A stretch of 45,479 nt of DNA from Lysobacterales bacterium (GCA_022360675.1 JAKSCJ010000321.1:1-45479), one strand, 5' to 3'; shown: positions 24,901 to 34,408, counted from the stretch's first letter. The notes: generated by a model not told the origin, from the letters alone. Program-made: numbers and translations.

Positions 24901-24958
24901 ACAAATGGTGTTTAATCAATTTGATTCCAAACAATCCACCCAAACAAGCAGAGTCAGT

Positions 24959-24990
24959 ATAAAAACGAAGCGGGCGCAAGGCCCGCTTCG
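24959..24990 (-). terminator. Rho-independent terminator between hutI and the secreted-protein gene
   Basis: CGAAGCGGGC (24966-24975) and GCCCGCTTCG (24981-24990) pair perfectly over ten bases. The A-run on the left gives GTTTTTAT in the reverse transcript, so it ends the gene at 25047. Forward transcripts from hutI meet the same stem without a T-run. Confidence 0.85.
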
Positions 24991-25046
24991 CTCCGATCAA
25001 TGATTACCGTTGTAAGCACTCGGTATCATATCTATATCCCGCTCGA

Positions 25047-28000
25047 TTACTCTTCCACCGGACAGATATTCACATCATCCAAGCCGGCTTCAACTAAGTC
25101 GCCATCCGCCGGGCCATCTTCGGCACGTACACGAATTTGAACTTGCGAGCCCGCAGGAATAGCCGTTTCAGGCGCATCGGTCCAAACCGCATTGGATTGC
25201 TCATCGGCATTCAGAGCCACCGCGCGGAAAGTGCTACCACCATCAGTGGAAACTTCTAAGGCGAAGAAGTCACGAGCATCGTCACCGGTATCACGTTGAC
25301 CATGGAAGTACGCCATGTTCAATGTGGAATCTTCAGTAACATCCACAACAGGCGATAACAAGATGCATTGGCCATCGTCCACATCATCCACACCCACTGA
25401 GCTATTAGGTGCGGTGAACATGGCACTACCGCTACCTGAAGTGTTGTCGCCGCCCACTTGGGTGATTACGCCGCCATCACTTTGTTCGCTAGGTGTACCG
25501 CGAATGAAGTTACCGGTGGCACAGGTGGAGTTATTGGGCACAAACCAGCCTTCGGAATCGGTATCGAAGTCTTGTTGCAATGCACATTGACGCGGTGGTT
25601 CTTCTACATCTTCAAAGACACGCACACAACGGAAGCGGCCTTCAGCTTCTTGCGGCGGCGCATCGCGATCATTCACAAACAATAAGCGCATGCTGCTGCC
25701 GGTGAAGGTTTGGCCCACCGGTACACGGAAGGTTTCGAAGTTACCCGAACCACTGTATTGCGGCTCGAAAGTAAAGCCAAAGTTTTGCGTACCAAAGAAA
25801 CGGAAGATGCGATCGGCACTTAAGATATCGTCTTCATCAAAACCGATACCATGAATCTCACCTTGCAAGTTACTGGCAAACTGGAATTCCACCACAGTAT
25901 CTGGAGTCACTTCAAACGTTTGTACCGAAGCGCGCCAGCGATTGCCTTGCAATGCCAAGGTATCGCCACCGTCTTCTACCGTCACTGAACCTGTAGCGGT
26001 ATTGTCTTGGTTAGAGAAACTGGTGGTGGCAAAGGCATTAAAGTTAATAGAACCCGCAGGGCAGTTACCGGTAGGCGGTGCGGTTACCGTAACGGTTTGT
26101 GAAGCGCTATCGCTTGCGCCGTCGTTATCGGTCACAGTTAACGTAACGTTGAAGCTACCAGAGTTGCTATAAACATTGCTGGTGGTCACACCGCTACCGT
26201 TCGTGCCATCACCGAAGTCCCAACTATAGCTAACGATATTGCCATCGCTATCGCTGCTGGCATTGGCATCGAAGTTACAGCTCAACTCATTACAACTGAA
26301 GTTGAAGTCGGCGACAGGCGGTGTGTTGCCATCGTTACCACAGGAAGGAATACGGAACGAACAAACACGTGTATTCCATTCGAAGTTACCCGTGGTTTGT
26401 ACGTATTCATTCGAGATCCAGAAGGTACATTGATCTACAGGATCCATACTGGCTGAAGCATAGTCGGCCCAGCGATTAATACCTTGTGCAGAGCCCGTAC
26501 CATTCACACAAACCGACTCTTGTTGAACGGCACCCGGGCCATCTACACCACGCTCATGCACGGTGAAGAAAATAGACGGGAAGGTGCTGTTGCTGGCACG
26601 CGTATAACCAATACCTACGTTACCATCTTGGTCGATGGTGGCAGAGCCCATCCAGCGGTTTTCACCATCACCAAAATCAATCACACCTAGTTGATCGCCA
26701 TTGTCGGTAATGCTGGTGCCGTTATTGGCAGGATCAATATCAATACCAATCCATTGCACGCCAGCGCGATCGCCGCCAACATCCACATTCGTGGTGCTCA
26801 CGCCACGTAATACCCCTTCATTGGGGAAGAAACGTAAGTTAAAGCGATACAAAGTCATGGCCGCTAAAGAATCTAAATTTTGCGGACCAGGTTGCTGGAT
26901 ACAATCGCGACTGAAGCCACATAAGTTTTTATCGAACGGTGGCACTGCCACGCTATCGATTTGGCTCAATGTGGAGGCATTGGGATTATCGAAATTAACA
27001 CAGGCTTCCCACATGCGATAACGATCGGGACCAGGTCCACCAAAGGCTTCCACGTCGGTCGCATGTACTAAGTAGTTACAAGTACCGGCAGGAGGTAAAC
27101 TGGGGCCTTCTAAGTTACCGGCCATAACACCAAACTCCAGCGGATCGCCACTGGTGGAATTGGTGAATTGAACGAAGCCCGCATTGGGATCGCCCGCCAA
27201 CATAGAAGTACGGTCAAAGATGGTTAAGTTCACACCCGCAAAGCTTAAAGGATTACCGGCAAACTCGTGGGTAGTCATGTAATAGCCGTCGGGCCATACA
27301 CCGATCTTTGGATAATCGTTAAAGGCACCGGGGCTCACATTGAAGTCGTATAGCGTATACGGGCCCGCCGGATCTTCACCATCGGAGATCGCCACACACT
27401 GGTGACCATCGGGCAGTACCGTACCGGTAAACTGGCTAAACAACCAACGACCGGCTAAGTGATCATAAAGTACGATAGGGTCGCCAGCGTTTTGGTTTTC
27501 ACAAACCCCACCAAACCCTTGCCAAAAGATATTGCCCGGGAATGGACCACCGGCAACAGAGCCATCGTCTTTATTGAAGAAAACCCAGCCTAAGTTCACA
27601 TACATCACGTAGTGATCGATACCCACGTCACCATTGGTATCGGGTGGTGCAATACGACCACCTACCAACGCTACGTTATCGTCGTTGGAATAACCTTCAA
27701 TACTTAAGATCGCACTGGGTGCACGGGTCGCCGAGCTGTTACTGCGCTCTCTGGCCAATACATTATCGCTAGGAGCGTTTTTCTCCAGCAATGCATTGAG
27801 TTCAATATCGCGGGGTAGCGCATGGCGATTAATCTCACCACTACGCGGAATAAAATCGCCAGGTTGTTTACCCGAACGTTTAAGCAACTCTTGTAATGAA
27901 GGTGCGCGTCCGGTACGTACTGCGGCTTGGCTCTTAGCTTCAGGTGGTGCCACTACACCCGGGTCACTACCTTTACTTTCGCTAAGTTGGGCATTGGCAT

Positions 28001-28064
28001 TTGTGCCCAGTGCAGCTAATAAAACAGCAGCACAACAAACACCAGCCTTTAAGTCAAAGTGCAT
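25047..28064 (-). CDS. Large secreted multidomain protein with PKD domain
   Basis: About 1005 residues. The ATG at 28064 has GGAGG nine bases upstream and starts a signal peptide ending near GTNANA; ATGs at 28070 and 28088 are alternatives. A pro-like segment (RTGRAPSLQELLKRSGKQPG) is followed by a beta-rich module of about 460 residues containing PPDTNGDVGIDHYVMYVNLG, GDPIVLYDHLAGRW and DYPKIGVWPDGYYMTTHEF; this module is shared with the gene at 28623. A PKD domain (SYSWDFGDGTNGSG) follows, then a domain with NRWRASVQTFEVTPD, and a C-terminal jelly-roll-like domain ending CPVEE. No catalytic site was recognised. Likely extracellular; polysaccharide or protein binding is possible but not shown. 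Confidence 0.82.
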   Translation of the reverse strand: MHFDLKAGVCCAAVLLAALGTNANAQLSESKGSDPGVVAPPEAKSQAAVRTGRAPSLQELLKRSGKQPGDFIPRSGEINRHALPRDIELNALLEKNAPSDNVLARERSNSSATRAPSAILSIEGYSNDDNVALVGGRIAPPDTNGDVGIDHYVMYVNLGWVFFNKDDGSVAGGPFPGNIFWQGFGGVCENQNAGDPIVLYDHLAGRWLFSQFTGTVLPDGHQCVAISDGEDPAGPYTLYDFNVSPGAFNDYPKIGVWPDGYYMTTHEFAGNPLSFAGVNLTIFDRTSMLAGDPNAGFVQFTNSTSGDPLEFGVMAGNLEGPSLPPAGTCNYLVHATDVEAFGGPGPDRYRMWEACVNFDNPNASTLSQIDSVAVPPFDKNLCGFSRDCIQQPGPQNLDSLAAMTLYRFNLRFFPNEGVLRGVSTTNVDVGGDRAGVQWIGIDIDPANNGTSITDNGDQLGVIDFGDGENRWMGSATIDQDGNVGIGYTRASNSTFPSIFFTVHERGVDGPGAVQQESVCVNGTGSAQGINRWADYASASMDPVDQCTFWISNEYVQTTGNFEWNTRVCSFRIPSCGNDGNTPPVADFNFSCNELSCNFDANASSDSDGNIVSYSWDFGDGTNGSGVTTSNVYSNSGSFNVTLTVTDNDGASDSASQTVTVTAPPTGNCPAGSINFNAFATTSFSNQDNTATGSVTVEDGGDTLALQGNRWRASVQTFEVTPDTVVEFQFASNLQGEIHGIGFDEDDILSADRIFRFFGTQNFGFTFEPQYSGSGNFETFRVPVGQTFTGSSMRLLFVNDRDAPPQEAEGRFRCVRVFEDVEEPPRQCALQQDFDTDSEGWFVPNNSTCATGNFIRGTPSEQSDGGVITQVGGDNTSGSGSAMFTAPNSSVGVDDVDDGQCILLSPVVDVTEDSTLNMAYFHGQRDTGDDARDFFALEVSTDGGSTFRAVALNADEQSNAVWTDAPETAIPAGSQVQIRVRAEDGPADGDLVEAGLDDVNICPVEE

Positions 28065-28140
28065 GGTCATTATCCTCCCAGAATACATCCATGACTTGAG
28101 ATCGACACGGTCGATTTCATTAAGAATACTGGTTTCCGTG

Positions 28141-28210
28141 TATCCTCATTAGGTGGTTATAAAGCTTTTTAAAATCGCACCCCACCTTAGGTGCTGGCAG
28201 TAGTTACTGC
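28141..28210 (-). ncRNA. Candidate structured 5' leader (copy A), hairpins plus pseudoknot
   Basis: In reverse RNA, going 5' to 3': hairpin P1 (GCAGTA-AC-TACTGC, 28210-28197), hairpin P2 (GCACC/GGTGC, 28194-28177) with loop TAAGGTGG, a 20-base AT-rich link, then CCACCT (28156-28151), which complements AGGTGG in the P2 loop, then GAGGATA. Copy B at 31231-31298 has the same order with different but still pairing P1 and P2 stems. CCACCT can instead pair locally with the AGG three bases later, so two states are possible. It lies 87 bases before the start codon of the secreted-protein gene. I match it to no known riboswitch. Confidence 0.5.
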
Positions 28211-28238
28211 AGATATGCAACAGAAGCCAGCGAAGCCG

Positions 28239-28244
28239 ATATTA
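28239..28244 (-). promoter_or_regulatory. Candidate -10 element (TAATAT) before leader A
   Basis: TAATATCGG lies 29 bases before hairpin P1. The paralogous leader has TAGTATCG at the matching place. No convincing -35 was found. Confidence 0.3.
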
Positions 28245-28554
28245 GCACAGCATTTTAAAAAACAGAATGATAATTACCCCAACTGTCAACCAGCTAACGT
28301 TTGATTTTAATTGAGAAAATTAAAATATATATTTTATAAGTTACTGATACCCAGACAGATCATCATCTCAAAAAAACATTCTTATTCATCTCAATAAACA
28401 CGATATAAAAAGCCATTATTGCTAACAGTTTCATCTTATCGTTTTCGTTTATATTTTCTTTTATCAATACATTAAAAAGATATTTATAGTTATCTATACC
28501 ATCACTATCGCAACATCACATATAGCATCGATAAACAGTGTCGCCATCAACATA
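28245..28554. other. AT-rich intergenic region, no gene
   Basis: Very AT-rich sequence without reading frames, between leader A and the terminator of the upstream paralogue. A weak 11-of-19 Fur-like match lies near 28264-28282; it is not called. Confidence 0.5.
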
Positions 28555-28584
28555 AAAAAAAGCCCGCACGAGGCGGGCTTTTTT
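28555..28584 (-). terminator. Rho-independent terminator of the second secreted-protein gene
   Basis: GCCCGC-ACGAG-GCGGGC (28562-28578) is flanked by seven A on the left and six T on the right, so it can act in both directions. It lies 38 bases beyond the stop at 28623. Confidence 0.9.
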
Positions 28585-28622
28585 ATTTTCACCAAAATGT
28601 CTGTAAAGCTAATGATTGCTCA

Positions 28623-31151
28623 TTAGTTACCGATCACCATAAAGCCAACCACTTCAGTAGTGTGGTTGATTTCGGTATCACGTGACTGCTCTTCTTCCAC
28701 TTTAACTTCAACACCATCAGCATTTAAATTACGGAAACGTAATGCAGAGGTATCACCACCATCGCGGGTTTGCATACCGGCGATAAAGTTAGGTGCATTG
28801 ACCGCTTGACCAAAGGCGATTTGGAAGAAGTTATGCGTCACGCTGTCGCCAGTGCGACCAACAACGATATTTTGACCATTCACCTGAGCACTGCCGGCAC
28901 TAATGGCAATATAGTGCAGGGTTTCATTGGCATGGCCACTGCCACGAATTTGCTCTTCTTCCTCGATACGGTGAGCAAAGCTATTCGCTGAGATGTTACG
29001 AATACGAGGAATCACAGCGGTGGCTTCATTAACGGTACCTACTTGAGTCAGTACCACCGGTGCAGCGGCAAAGCCTTGACCAAAACTCAATACCGATTCA
29101 CTGCTGTTTGAAGAGACCGTACCGGCTTCAATCTGCAAACCACCAATAGTCGATTGACCCGATTCAACCACCACATAGCTGATGGACTCGGTGATGTGAC
29201 GGCCATCTAAGTATTCCCATTCATCAATCTGGAATTCAAAGCTTGAAGCCGTAACATTACGCACACGAATGCTGGTGGGCTGGGTTCCATTAAAGCTGGG
29301 TGGACCCATAACCACTACGGGGTTATTAAAGCTTTCAGTCAAGTTAACTAAGTGCCATTCCGCACTGTTTTCTTGATCGACAGAAACGGTGCCGGTTTCG
29401 AATGTGGCATCATCACCGCCGCCGCCGTTATCGCCACAGGAAGGAATGCGGAAAGAACAAACTCGAGTATTCCACTCAAAGTTACCTGTGGTTTGCACAT
29501 ACTCATTGGCAATCCAGAAGGTGCATTGATCGACTGGATCCATACTGGCTGAGGCATAGTCGGCCCACCGGTTGGCACCTTCATGAGAACCGGTACCGGT
29601 AACACAAACAGACTCTTGTTGAACCGCGCCAGGGCCATCGACACCGCGCTCGTGTACGGTGAAATAAACACCGGGGAAGGTGGAATTACTGGCGCGTGTA
29701 TAACCGATGCCCACGTTGCCATCTTGGTCGATAGTCGCCGAACCCATCCAGCGGTTTTCGCCATCGCCGAAGTCAATCACACCCAGTTGATCGCCATTAT
29801 CAGCGATAGCTGTGGCATTGTTGGCGGGATTAATCTCAATACCTGCCCATTGCACACCTGCACGATCAGCGCCCACATCCACATTCGTGGTGCTCACACC
29901 ACGCAGCAGGCTATCGTTGGGGAAGTAACGTAAATTAAAGCGATAGAGTGTCATTGCCGCCAGCGAATCCAGGCTCTGCGGGCCTGGCTGCTGGATACAG
30001 TTACGGCTAAATCCACACAGATTTTTATCAAAGGCCGGGACATTGATACCGCTAATTTGGTTCACCGTAGAAGCACCGGGGTTATCGAAGTCGATACAGG
30101 CTTCCCACAGGCGGTAACGGTCAGCACCTGACACACCAAAGGCTTCCACATCGGTGGCATGCACGAGGTAGTTACAGGTGCCATTGGGTGGTAAATCTGG
30201 CCCTTCCAAATTACCCGCTATCGTGCCGAAGGTCAGTGGATCGCCATTGGTCACATTGCTGAACTGAACAAAACCAGCATTCGGATCACCGGCCAGCATC
30301 GCATCACGATCAAATACCGTGAGGTTCACCCCTTGGAATTGCAGATTGGGGCCACCGAACTCGTGGGTGGTCATGTAGTAGCCATCGGTCCATAAACCGA
30401 TTTTCGGGTAATCGTTAAACGCACCAGGGCTCACGACGAAGTCGTACAAGGTATATGGACCCGCAGGGTCTTCACCATCAGAAATCGCCACACACTGGTG
30501 GCCATCGGCAATGGCAGTGCCTGTGAACTGACTGAACATCCAGCGCCCAGCTAAATGATCGTATAAAACAATCGGGTCGCCAGCATTTTGGGTTTCACAA
30601 ACCCCACCAAAGCCCTGCCAGAAAATATTACCGGCAAAGGGGCCGCCAGCAACTGAGCCGTCGGATTTGTTGAAAAACATCCAACCCAAGTTGACATACA
30701 TGGCGTAATGATCGATACCAACATCACCATTGGTATCGGGAGGAGTGACTCGGCCACCCACCAAGGCGGCGTTATCGTCATTGGAGTAGCCGTCGATGCT
30801 CAAAATAGCGGCCGGCGCTTGAGCACGTGAAGTGTTGCTTCGTTCATTCGCCAGCACATTGTTTGTGGGGCGTTGGTTATCGAGCAAAGCATTGATTTCT
30901 ATAGAGCGTGGTAAGGCGTGGGTATTAATTTCGCCTTCCTTCTCCACTAGCGTGGGTGCACGGCCACCGGTGCGCTTTTGGAGTTCAGATAATGCTGGTG
31001 CACGACCGCTACGGACTGCAACATTAGCAGTGCCGCTTACAGGGCGTGTTCCATCACTATTTTTTTCATCGAGGGATTGAGCTGTTGCTGCAAAAGAATA
31101 CGAAAGAAGAAAACTGGCACAACATAAGCCAGTTATCGCTCGTAAATTCAT
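28623..31151 (-). CDS. Large secreted protein with three C-terminal beta-type repeats
   Basis: 842 residues; the ATG at 31151 has GGGAGA upstream and a signal peptide (MNLRAITGLCCASFLLSYSF, then AATA-Q). Residues to about 570 are closely alike to the protein at 25047, including PPDTNGDVGIDHYAMYVNLG and DYPKIGLWTDGYYMTTHEF. The C-terminus is entirely different. Three tandem units of about 85-90 residues each run from an ETGTV- or VGRTG-type start through an F..P.V strand and an RxRN motif (VRVRN variants, PRIRNISANSF, LRFRNLNADG) to an EEE/DEW and H-x-x-E stretch. These look like carbohydrate- or surface-binding beta-sandwich repeats, but no function is proven. It arose by tandem duplication with exchange of the C-terminal module. 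Confidence 0.82.
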   Translation of the reverse strand: MNLRAITGLCCASFLLSYSFAATAQSLDEKNSDGTRPVSGTANVAVRSGRAPALSELQKRTGGRAPTLVEKEGEINTHALPRSIEINALLDNQRPTNNVLANERSNTSRAQAPAAILSIDGYSNDDNAALVGGRVTPPDTNGDVGIDHYAMYVNLGWMFFNKSDGSVAGGPFAGNIFWQGFGGVCETQNAGDPIVLYDHLAGRWMFSQFTGTAIADGHQCVAISDGEDPAGPYTLYDFVVSPGAFNDYPKIGLWTDGYYMTTHEFGGPNLQFQGVNLTVFDRDAMLAGDPNAGFVQFSNVTNGDPLTFGTIAGNLEGPDLPPNGTCNYLVHATDVEAFGVSGADRYRLWEACIDFDNPGASTVNQISGINVPAFDKNLCGFSRNCIQQPGPQSLDSLAAMTLYRFNLRYFPNDSLLRGVSTTNVDVGADRAGVQWAGIEINPANNATAIADNGDQLGVIDFGDGENRWMGSATIDQDGNVGIGYTRASNSTFPGVYFTVHERGVDGPGAVQQESVCVTGTGSHEGANRWADYASASMDPVDQCTFWIANEYVQTTGNFEWNTRVCSFRIPSCGDNGGGGDDATFETGTVSVDQENSAEWHLVNLTESFNNPVVVMGPPSFNGTQPTSIRVRNVTASSFEFQIDEWEYLDGRHITESISYVVVESGQSTIGGLQIEAGTVSSNSSESVLSFGQGFAAAPVVLTQVGTVNEATAVIPRIRNISANSFAHRIEEEEQIRGSGHANETLHYIAISAGSAQVNGQNIVVGRTGDSVTHNFFQIAFGQAVNAPNFIAGMQTRDGGDTSALRFRNLNADGVEVKVEEEQSRDTEINHTTEVVGFMVIGN

Positions 31152-31230
31152 GAATTGTCTCCCAAATTACGTCCTTGAAAAGAAGCTTGTATGCTTCCTT
31201 ACGAAATAGATCAATAAATTGATCCTTCGA

Positions 31231-31298
31231 TATCCTCTGGGAGGTGGCTGTATTTACTCAGTGCGCATTCCACCTTAATGCTGGCTCTGCGAGAGCCA
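31231..31298 (-). ncRNA. Candidate structured 5' leader (copy B), hairpins plus pseudoknot
   Basis: In reverse RNA: hairpin P1 (TGGCTCT-CGC-AGAGCCA, 31298-31282), hairpin P2 (GCATT/AATGC, 31281-31265) with loop AAGGTGG, a 17-base link, then CCACCT (31247-31242), then GAGGATA. Compared with copy A, P2 changes two C-G pairs to T-A pairs while the loop and its distant complement stay the same, and P1 changes nearly every base yet still pairs. CCTC can also pair locally with GAGG (CCTC-CCA-GAGG), competing with the pseudoknot. It starts 91 bases before the start codon, almost the same distance as in copy A. Confidence 0.5.
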
Positions 31299-31321
31299 AG
31301 TAGCTCCGAGCTATGCACTCG

Positions 31322-31327
31322 ATACTA
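31322..31327 (-). promoter_or_regulatory. Candidate -10 element (TAGTAT) before leader B
   Basis: TAGTATCG lies 24 bases before hairpin P1 of copy B, corresponding to TAATATCG before copy A. If used, the RNA would begin a few bases before P1. No clear -35. Confidence 0.3.
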
Positions 31328-31495
31328 ACAGCAACAGAAATTTAGTAACGAATGAAACAAATTATTTGAATAAGAGCTAAGTTGGCTAATTCTTGTTGAG
31401 CCCGCGCCATTACAGGTTTTTCAGTGGGAAAATAGGCGAACTTTCATTCCAGATACTCTTGACAAACTGTTTTTAGCAAAAAAATCAATCAAACG
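31328..31495. other. Intergenic region, nothing else recognised
   Basis: AT-rich spacer between leader B and the terminator of the ribosomal cluster. No reading frame or repeat that I can support. Confidence 0.4.
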
Positions 31496-31524
31496 AAAAA
31501 AAGCCCGGCTTTGCCGGGCTTTTT
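31496..31524 (-). terminator. Terminator at the end of the ribosomal-protein cluster
   Basis: GCCCGGC-TTT-GCCGGGC (31503-31519) has seven A before and five T after, 24 bases beyond the rplQ stop. It ends the alpha operon transcript and may also work in the other direction. Confidence 0.92.
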
Positions 31525-31548
31525 CATTCTGAAAATAAGCGCTATAGC

Positions 31549-31932
31549 TTATTCTGCAGCTGCATCTTCCTCAACGGGACGATCCACCAGCTCAACATAA
31601 GCCATGGGTGCATTGTCACCATCACGGAAACCGCATTTCAGAACACGCAGGTAACCACCAGGGCGGGTTGCGTAACGCGGACCCAGCTCGGTGAATAGTT
31701 TACCTACGGCTTCTTTATCACGTAAACGCGAGAACACCAAACGGCGGCGAGACAGATTATCTTCTTTCGCCATGGTGATCAGCGGCTCTGCAACACGACG
31801 CAATTCTTTGGCCTTGGGCAGAGTGGTTTTAATGGCTTCGTGCTTAATCAGCGACGCCGCCATGTTACGGAACATAGCGCGACGATGAGCGCTTGTCCGA
31901 TTCAGTTTACGTCCAGCTTTTAAATGACGCAT
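31549..31932 (-). CDS. rplQ: 50S ribosomal protein L17
   Basis: L17 of the large subunit, 127 residues as in E. coli. It begins [20 protein letters not shown], the diagnostic N-terminus, and has the usual [24 protein letters not shown] near the C-terminus (core [11 protein letters not shown]). It is the last gene of the alpha operon, 24 bases after rpoA, and is followed by a strong terminator. The acidic tail EEDAAAE is species-specific. Confidence 0.97.
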   Translation of the reverse strand: MRHLKAGRKLNRTSAHRRAMFRNMAASLIKHEAIKTTLPKAKELRRVAEPLITMAKEDNLSRRRLVFSRLRDKEAVGKLFTELGPRYATRPGGYLRVLKCGFRDGDNAPMAYVELVDRPVEEDAAAE

Positions 31933-31956
31933 CGTTGTGCTCCTGACAGTACTAGA

Positions 31957-32946
31957 TTACTCGATACCGGGCAAACCAGCGGGTGGCCAGTTTTCAACCA
32001 CCATGCCCAGGCTCAGGTTATGAGTTGCCAGTACGTCTTTAATCTCAGTGAGTGATTTCTTGCCCAGATTAGGCGTTTTCAGAAGTTCAGTCTCAGTGCG
32101 CTGTACCAAATCACCGATATAGAGGATATTCTCAGCTTTCAGGCAGTTGGTAGAACGAACCGTCAATTCAAGCTCGTCGATGGGACGCATCAAAATAGGA
32201 TCGATGGTGCCACGATTGCTTGTCTTGCTTTGTTCTTCACGCGCTACGAAATCAACGAATACAGACAATTGATCTGCCAGGATATTAGCGGCTAGTTTCA
32301 CCGCTTCCTCGCAGTCCATGCTGCCGTTGGTTTCAACGTCTAAGATCAAACGATCCAAGTCGGTGCGCTGTTCTACACGAGCTGCTTCAACTGTATAAGA
32401 CACACGATGCACCGGGCAGAAAGAAGCGTCCAGCTGCAAACGGCCGATGGGGCTGCTTTCTGTTTCATCAATTTTCAAACGCGCAGCAGGTTGATAACCC
32501 ACACCACGTTCGATAATTAAACGCATGGAAATTGCGCTGTCTTTAGTCAGATGACAAATCACCAGATCAGGATTCATGATCTCGACATCGTGCTCGGTCT
32601 CGATATCTGCAGCAGTAACCGGGCCCATACCTTTCTTATTCAAAGAAAGTTCGGCACGGTCTTTATTGTGCATTTTTACTGAAATCTGTTTAAGGTTCAG
32701 TAATACTTCGATGATATCTTCCTGTAATCCCTCGACAGCAGTGTACTCATGCAAAACGCCATCGATTTCCACTTCGGTGACTGCACATCCGGGGATTGAG
32801 GACAGCAGAACTCGGCGCAAAGCATTGCCAAGTGTATGACCAAAACCTCGTTCCAGCGGCTCAAGTACAATTCGCGCACGCTGGGGTGAGAGCTGCTCCA
32901 CCAGAGCTGCTTTGGGTTTCAGCATATTGGCGGGAATCGCACTCAT
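31957..32946 (-). CDS. rpoA: DNA-directed RNA polymerase alpha subunit
   Basis: The alpha subunit nucleates core RNA polymerase assembly and contacts UP elements and activators. The ATG at 32946 (AGG five bases upstream) gives 329 residues, the E. coli length; the frame extends to 32988 without support. The N-terminal domain carries [19 protein letters not shown]; the C-terminal domain carries [19 protein letters not shown], with the Arg that contacts DNA, and [16 protein letters not shown]. It lies between rpsD and rplQ in the alpha operon. Confidence 0.97.
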   Translation of the reverse strand: MSAIPANMLKPKAALVEQLSPQRARIVLEPLERGFGHTLGNALRRVLLSSIPGCAVTEVEIDGVLHEYTAVEGLQEDIIEVLLNLKQISVKMHNKDRAELSLNKKGMGPVTAADIETEHDVEIMNPDLVICHLTKDSAISMRLIIERGVGYQPAARLKIDETESSPIGRLQLDASFCPVHRVSYTVEAARVEQRTDLDRLILDVETNGSMDCEEAVKLAANILADQLSVFVDFVAREEQSKTSNRGTIDPILMRPIDELELTVRSTNCLKAENILYIGDLVQRTETELLKTPNLGKKSLTEIKDVLATHNLSLGMVVENWPPAGLPGIE

Positions 32947-33005
32947 AACACCTACCATGAATAATGCTCTCCGGAAAGAGCCGGGCAAGAAGCCCGGCCA
33001 TAGGA

Positions 33006-33632
33006 TTACTTGGAGTACAACTCCACGATCAGATTTTCGTTGATGTCCTGGGGTAGATCAGAACGATCAGGCAGCGCTTTCACAGTGCCTTGCATCTTGC
33101 TTTGATCAACTTCAACCCAGGAAGCAACGAGATCCATTTCTTGACTGAGGCTGATAGCCTCTTGGATTCGAAGCTGCTTGCGTGCTTTTTCGCGAATCGA
33201 AATCACGTCGGAAGCTTTCACTTGGAACGAAGGAATGTTTACGGTGCGGCCATTCACTTCGATCGCTTTATGACTAACCAGCTGCCGCGCTTGAGCGCGA
33301 GTAACTGCAAAGCCCATGCGATAAACCATGTTATCTAAACGGCTTTCCAGTGCTTGCAATAAGTTAGAACCAGTAGCTCCACGACGGCGCGCTGCTGCTT
33401 TGTAATAGTTACGGAACTGGCGCTCTAAAACACCATAGGTTCGACGTACTTTTTGCTTTTCACGCAGCTGCAAAGCGTAATCGGATTGCTTTTGACGGCG
33501 GGCAGCGCCATGTTGTCCAGGTGCTTGGCTCAGTTTGCATTTTGATTCTGCGCCTCGAGCCGGGCTTTTCAGACCCAGGTCAACACCTTCGCGACGTGCC
33601 AGCTTACAAGTAGGACCAATATATCTTGCCAT
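33006..33632 (-). CDS. rpsD: 30S ribosomal protein S4
   Basis: S4 starts 30S assembly by binding 16S rRNA and, in E. coli, represses the alpha operon translationally. The 208-residue protein begins [20 protein letters not shown], has an S4 RNA-binding domain around [20 protein letters not shown], and ends with [10 protein letters not shown]. It lacks the four-cysteine zinc knuckle of some S4 forms (two Cys only). Confidence 0.96.
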   Translation of the reverse strand: MARYIGPTCKLARREGVDLGLKSPARGAESKCKLSQAPGQHGAARRQKQSDYALQLREKQKVRRTYGVLERQFRNYYKAAARRRGATGSNLLQALESRLDNMVYRMGFAVTRAQARQLVSHKAIEVNGRTVNIPSFQVKASDVISIREKARKQLRIQEAISLSQEMDLVASWVEVDQSKMQGTVKALPDRSDLPQDINENLIVELYSK

Positions 33633-33645
33633 TTCAGGTCACTCC

Positions 33646-34035
33646 TTAAACACGACGCTTCTTAGGCGGACGACAACCATTATGAGGAATGGGTGTCACG
33701 TCAAGAATGTTAGTGATGCGGTATCCTACAGCGTGCAGGGCGCGGACAGATGACTCACGGCCAGGACCTGGACCATTAACCCGAACTTCCAGGTTTTTCA
33801 GTCCATAATCCAAAGCGGCACGGCCTGCGGTTTCAGCTGCTACCTGTGCAGCGAAAGGCGTGCTTTTACGAGAACCGCGGAAGCCTGCACCCCCAGCGGT
33901 CGCCCAAGACAACGCGTTGCCTTGGCGGTCGGTAATCGTGATGATCGTATTATTGAACGATGCATGCACGTGCGCGATGCCGTCGGTGACGACTTTACGC
34001 ACTTTTTTGCGTGATGATTGAGCCGGCTTGGCCAT
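33646..34035 (-). CDS. rpsK: 30S ribosomal protein S11
   Basis: S11 forms part of the 30S platform near the 3' end of 16S rRNA. It has 129 residues, the E. coli length. Signatures are [20 protein letters not shown], the [15 protein letters not shown] stretch, [13 protein letters not shown] and the C-terminal [13 protein letters not shown]. It sits between rpsM and rpsD. Confidence 0.97.
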   Translation of the reverse strand: MAKPAQSSRKKVRKVVTDGIAHVHASFNNTIITITDRQGNALSWATAGGAGFRGSRKSTPFAAQVAAETAGRAALDYGLKNLEVRVNGPGPGRESSVRALHAVGYRITNILDVTPIPHNGCRPPKKRRV

Positions 34036-34051
34036 GCGTTCAACTCATTAA

Positions 34052-34408
34052 TTACTTACGGATGGGACGTCGCGGACCTTTACGGGTACGCGCATTGGTA
34101 CGGCTGCGCTGACCACGCACGGGTAAACCCCGGCGGTGGCGTAAGCCACGGTAGCAACCTAAATCCATGAGGCGCTTAATGCTCATGGCTACTTCACGGC
34201 GCAAATCACCTTCAACGGTGAATTTGCCAACCTCGGCACGGAGGGCTTCAACCTCGGCTTCGGTAAGATCACGAATCTTTGTTGACGGTTCAATTCCTGC
34301 ACCAGAGCAAATTTCATATGCTCGGGTACGACCAATACCAAAAATACTGGTCAGCGCAATCCAGGAATGTTTTTGAACCGGCAGATTGACTCCGGCAATA
34401 CGAGCCAT
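34052..34408 (-). CDS. rpsM: 30S ribosomal protein S13
   Basis: S13 makes the intersubunit bridges of the 30S head and touches P-site tRNA with its C-terminal tail. It has 118 residues as in E. coli. It begins [20 protein letters not shown] and ends in the conserved [20 protein letters not shown]. It is the first gene of the alpha operon, 75 bases after rpmJ. Confidence 0.97.
   Translation of the reverse strand: MARIAGVNLPVQKHSWIALTSIFGIGRTRAYEICSGAGIEPSTKIRDLTEAEVEALRAEVGKFTVEGDLRREVAMSIKRLMDLGCYRGLRHRRGLPVRGQRSRTNARTRKGPRRPIRK

Noticed and set aside
28264-28282. Second Fur box near leader A
   Set aside because: Only 11 of 19 positions match in a very AT-rich region, so chance is a sufficient explanation.
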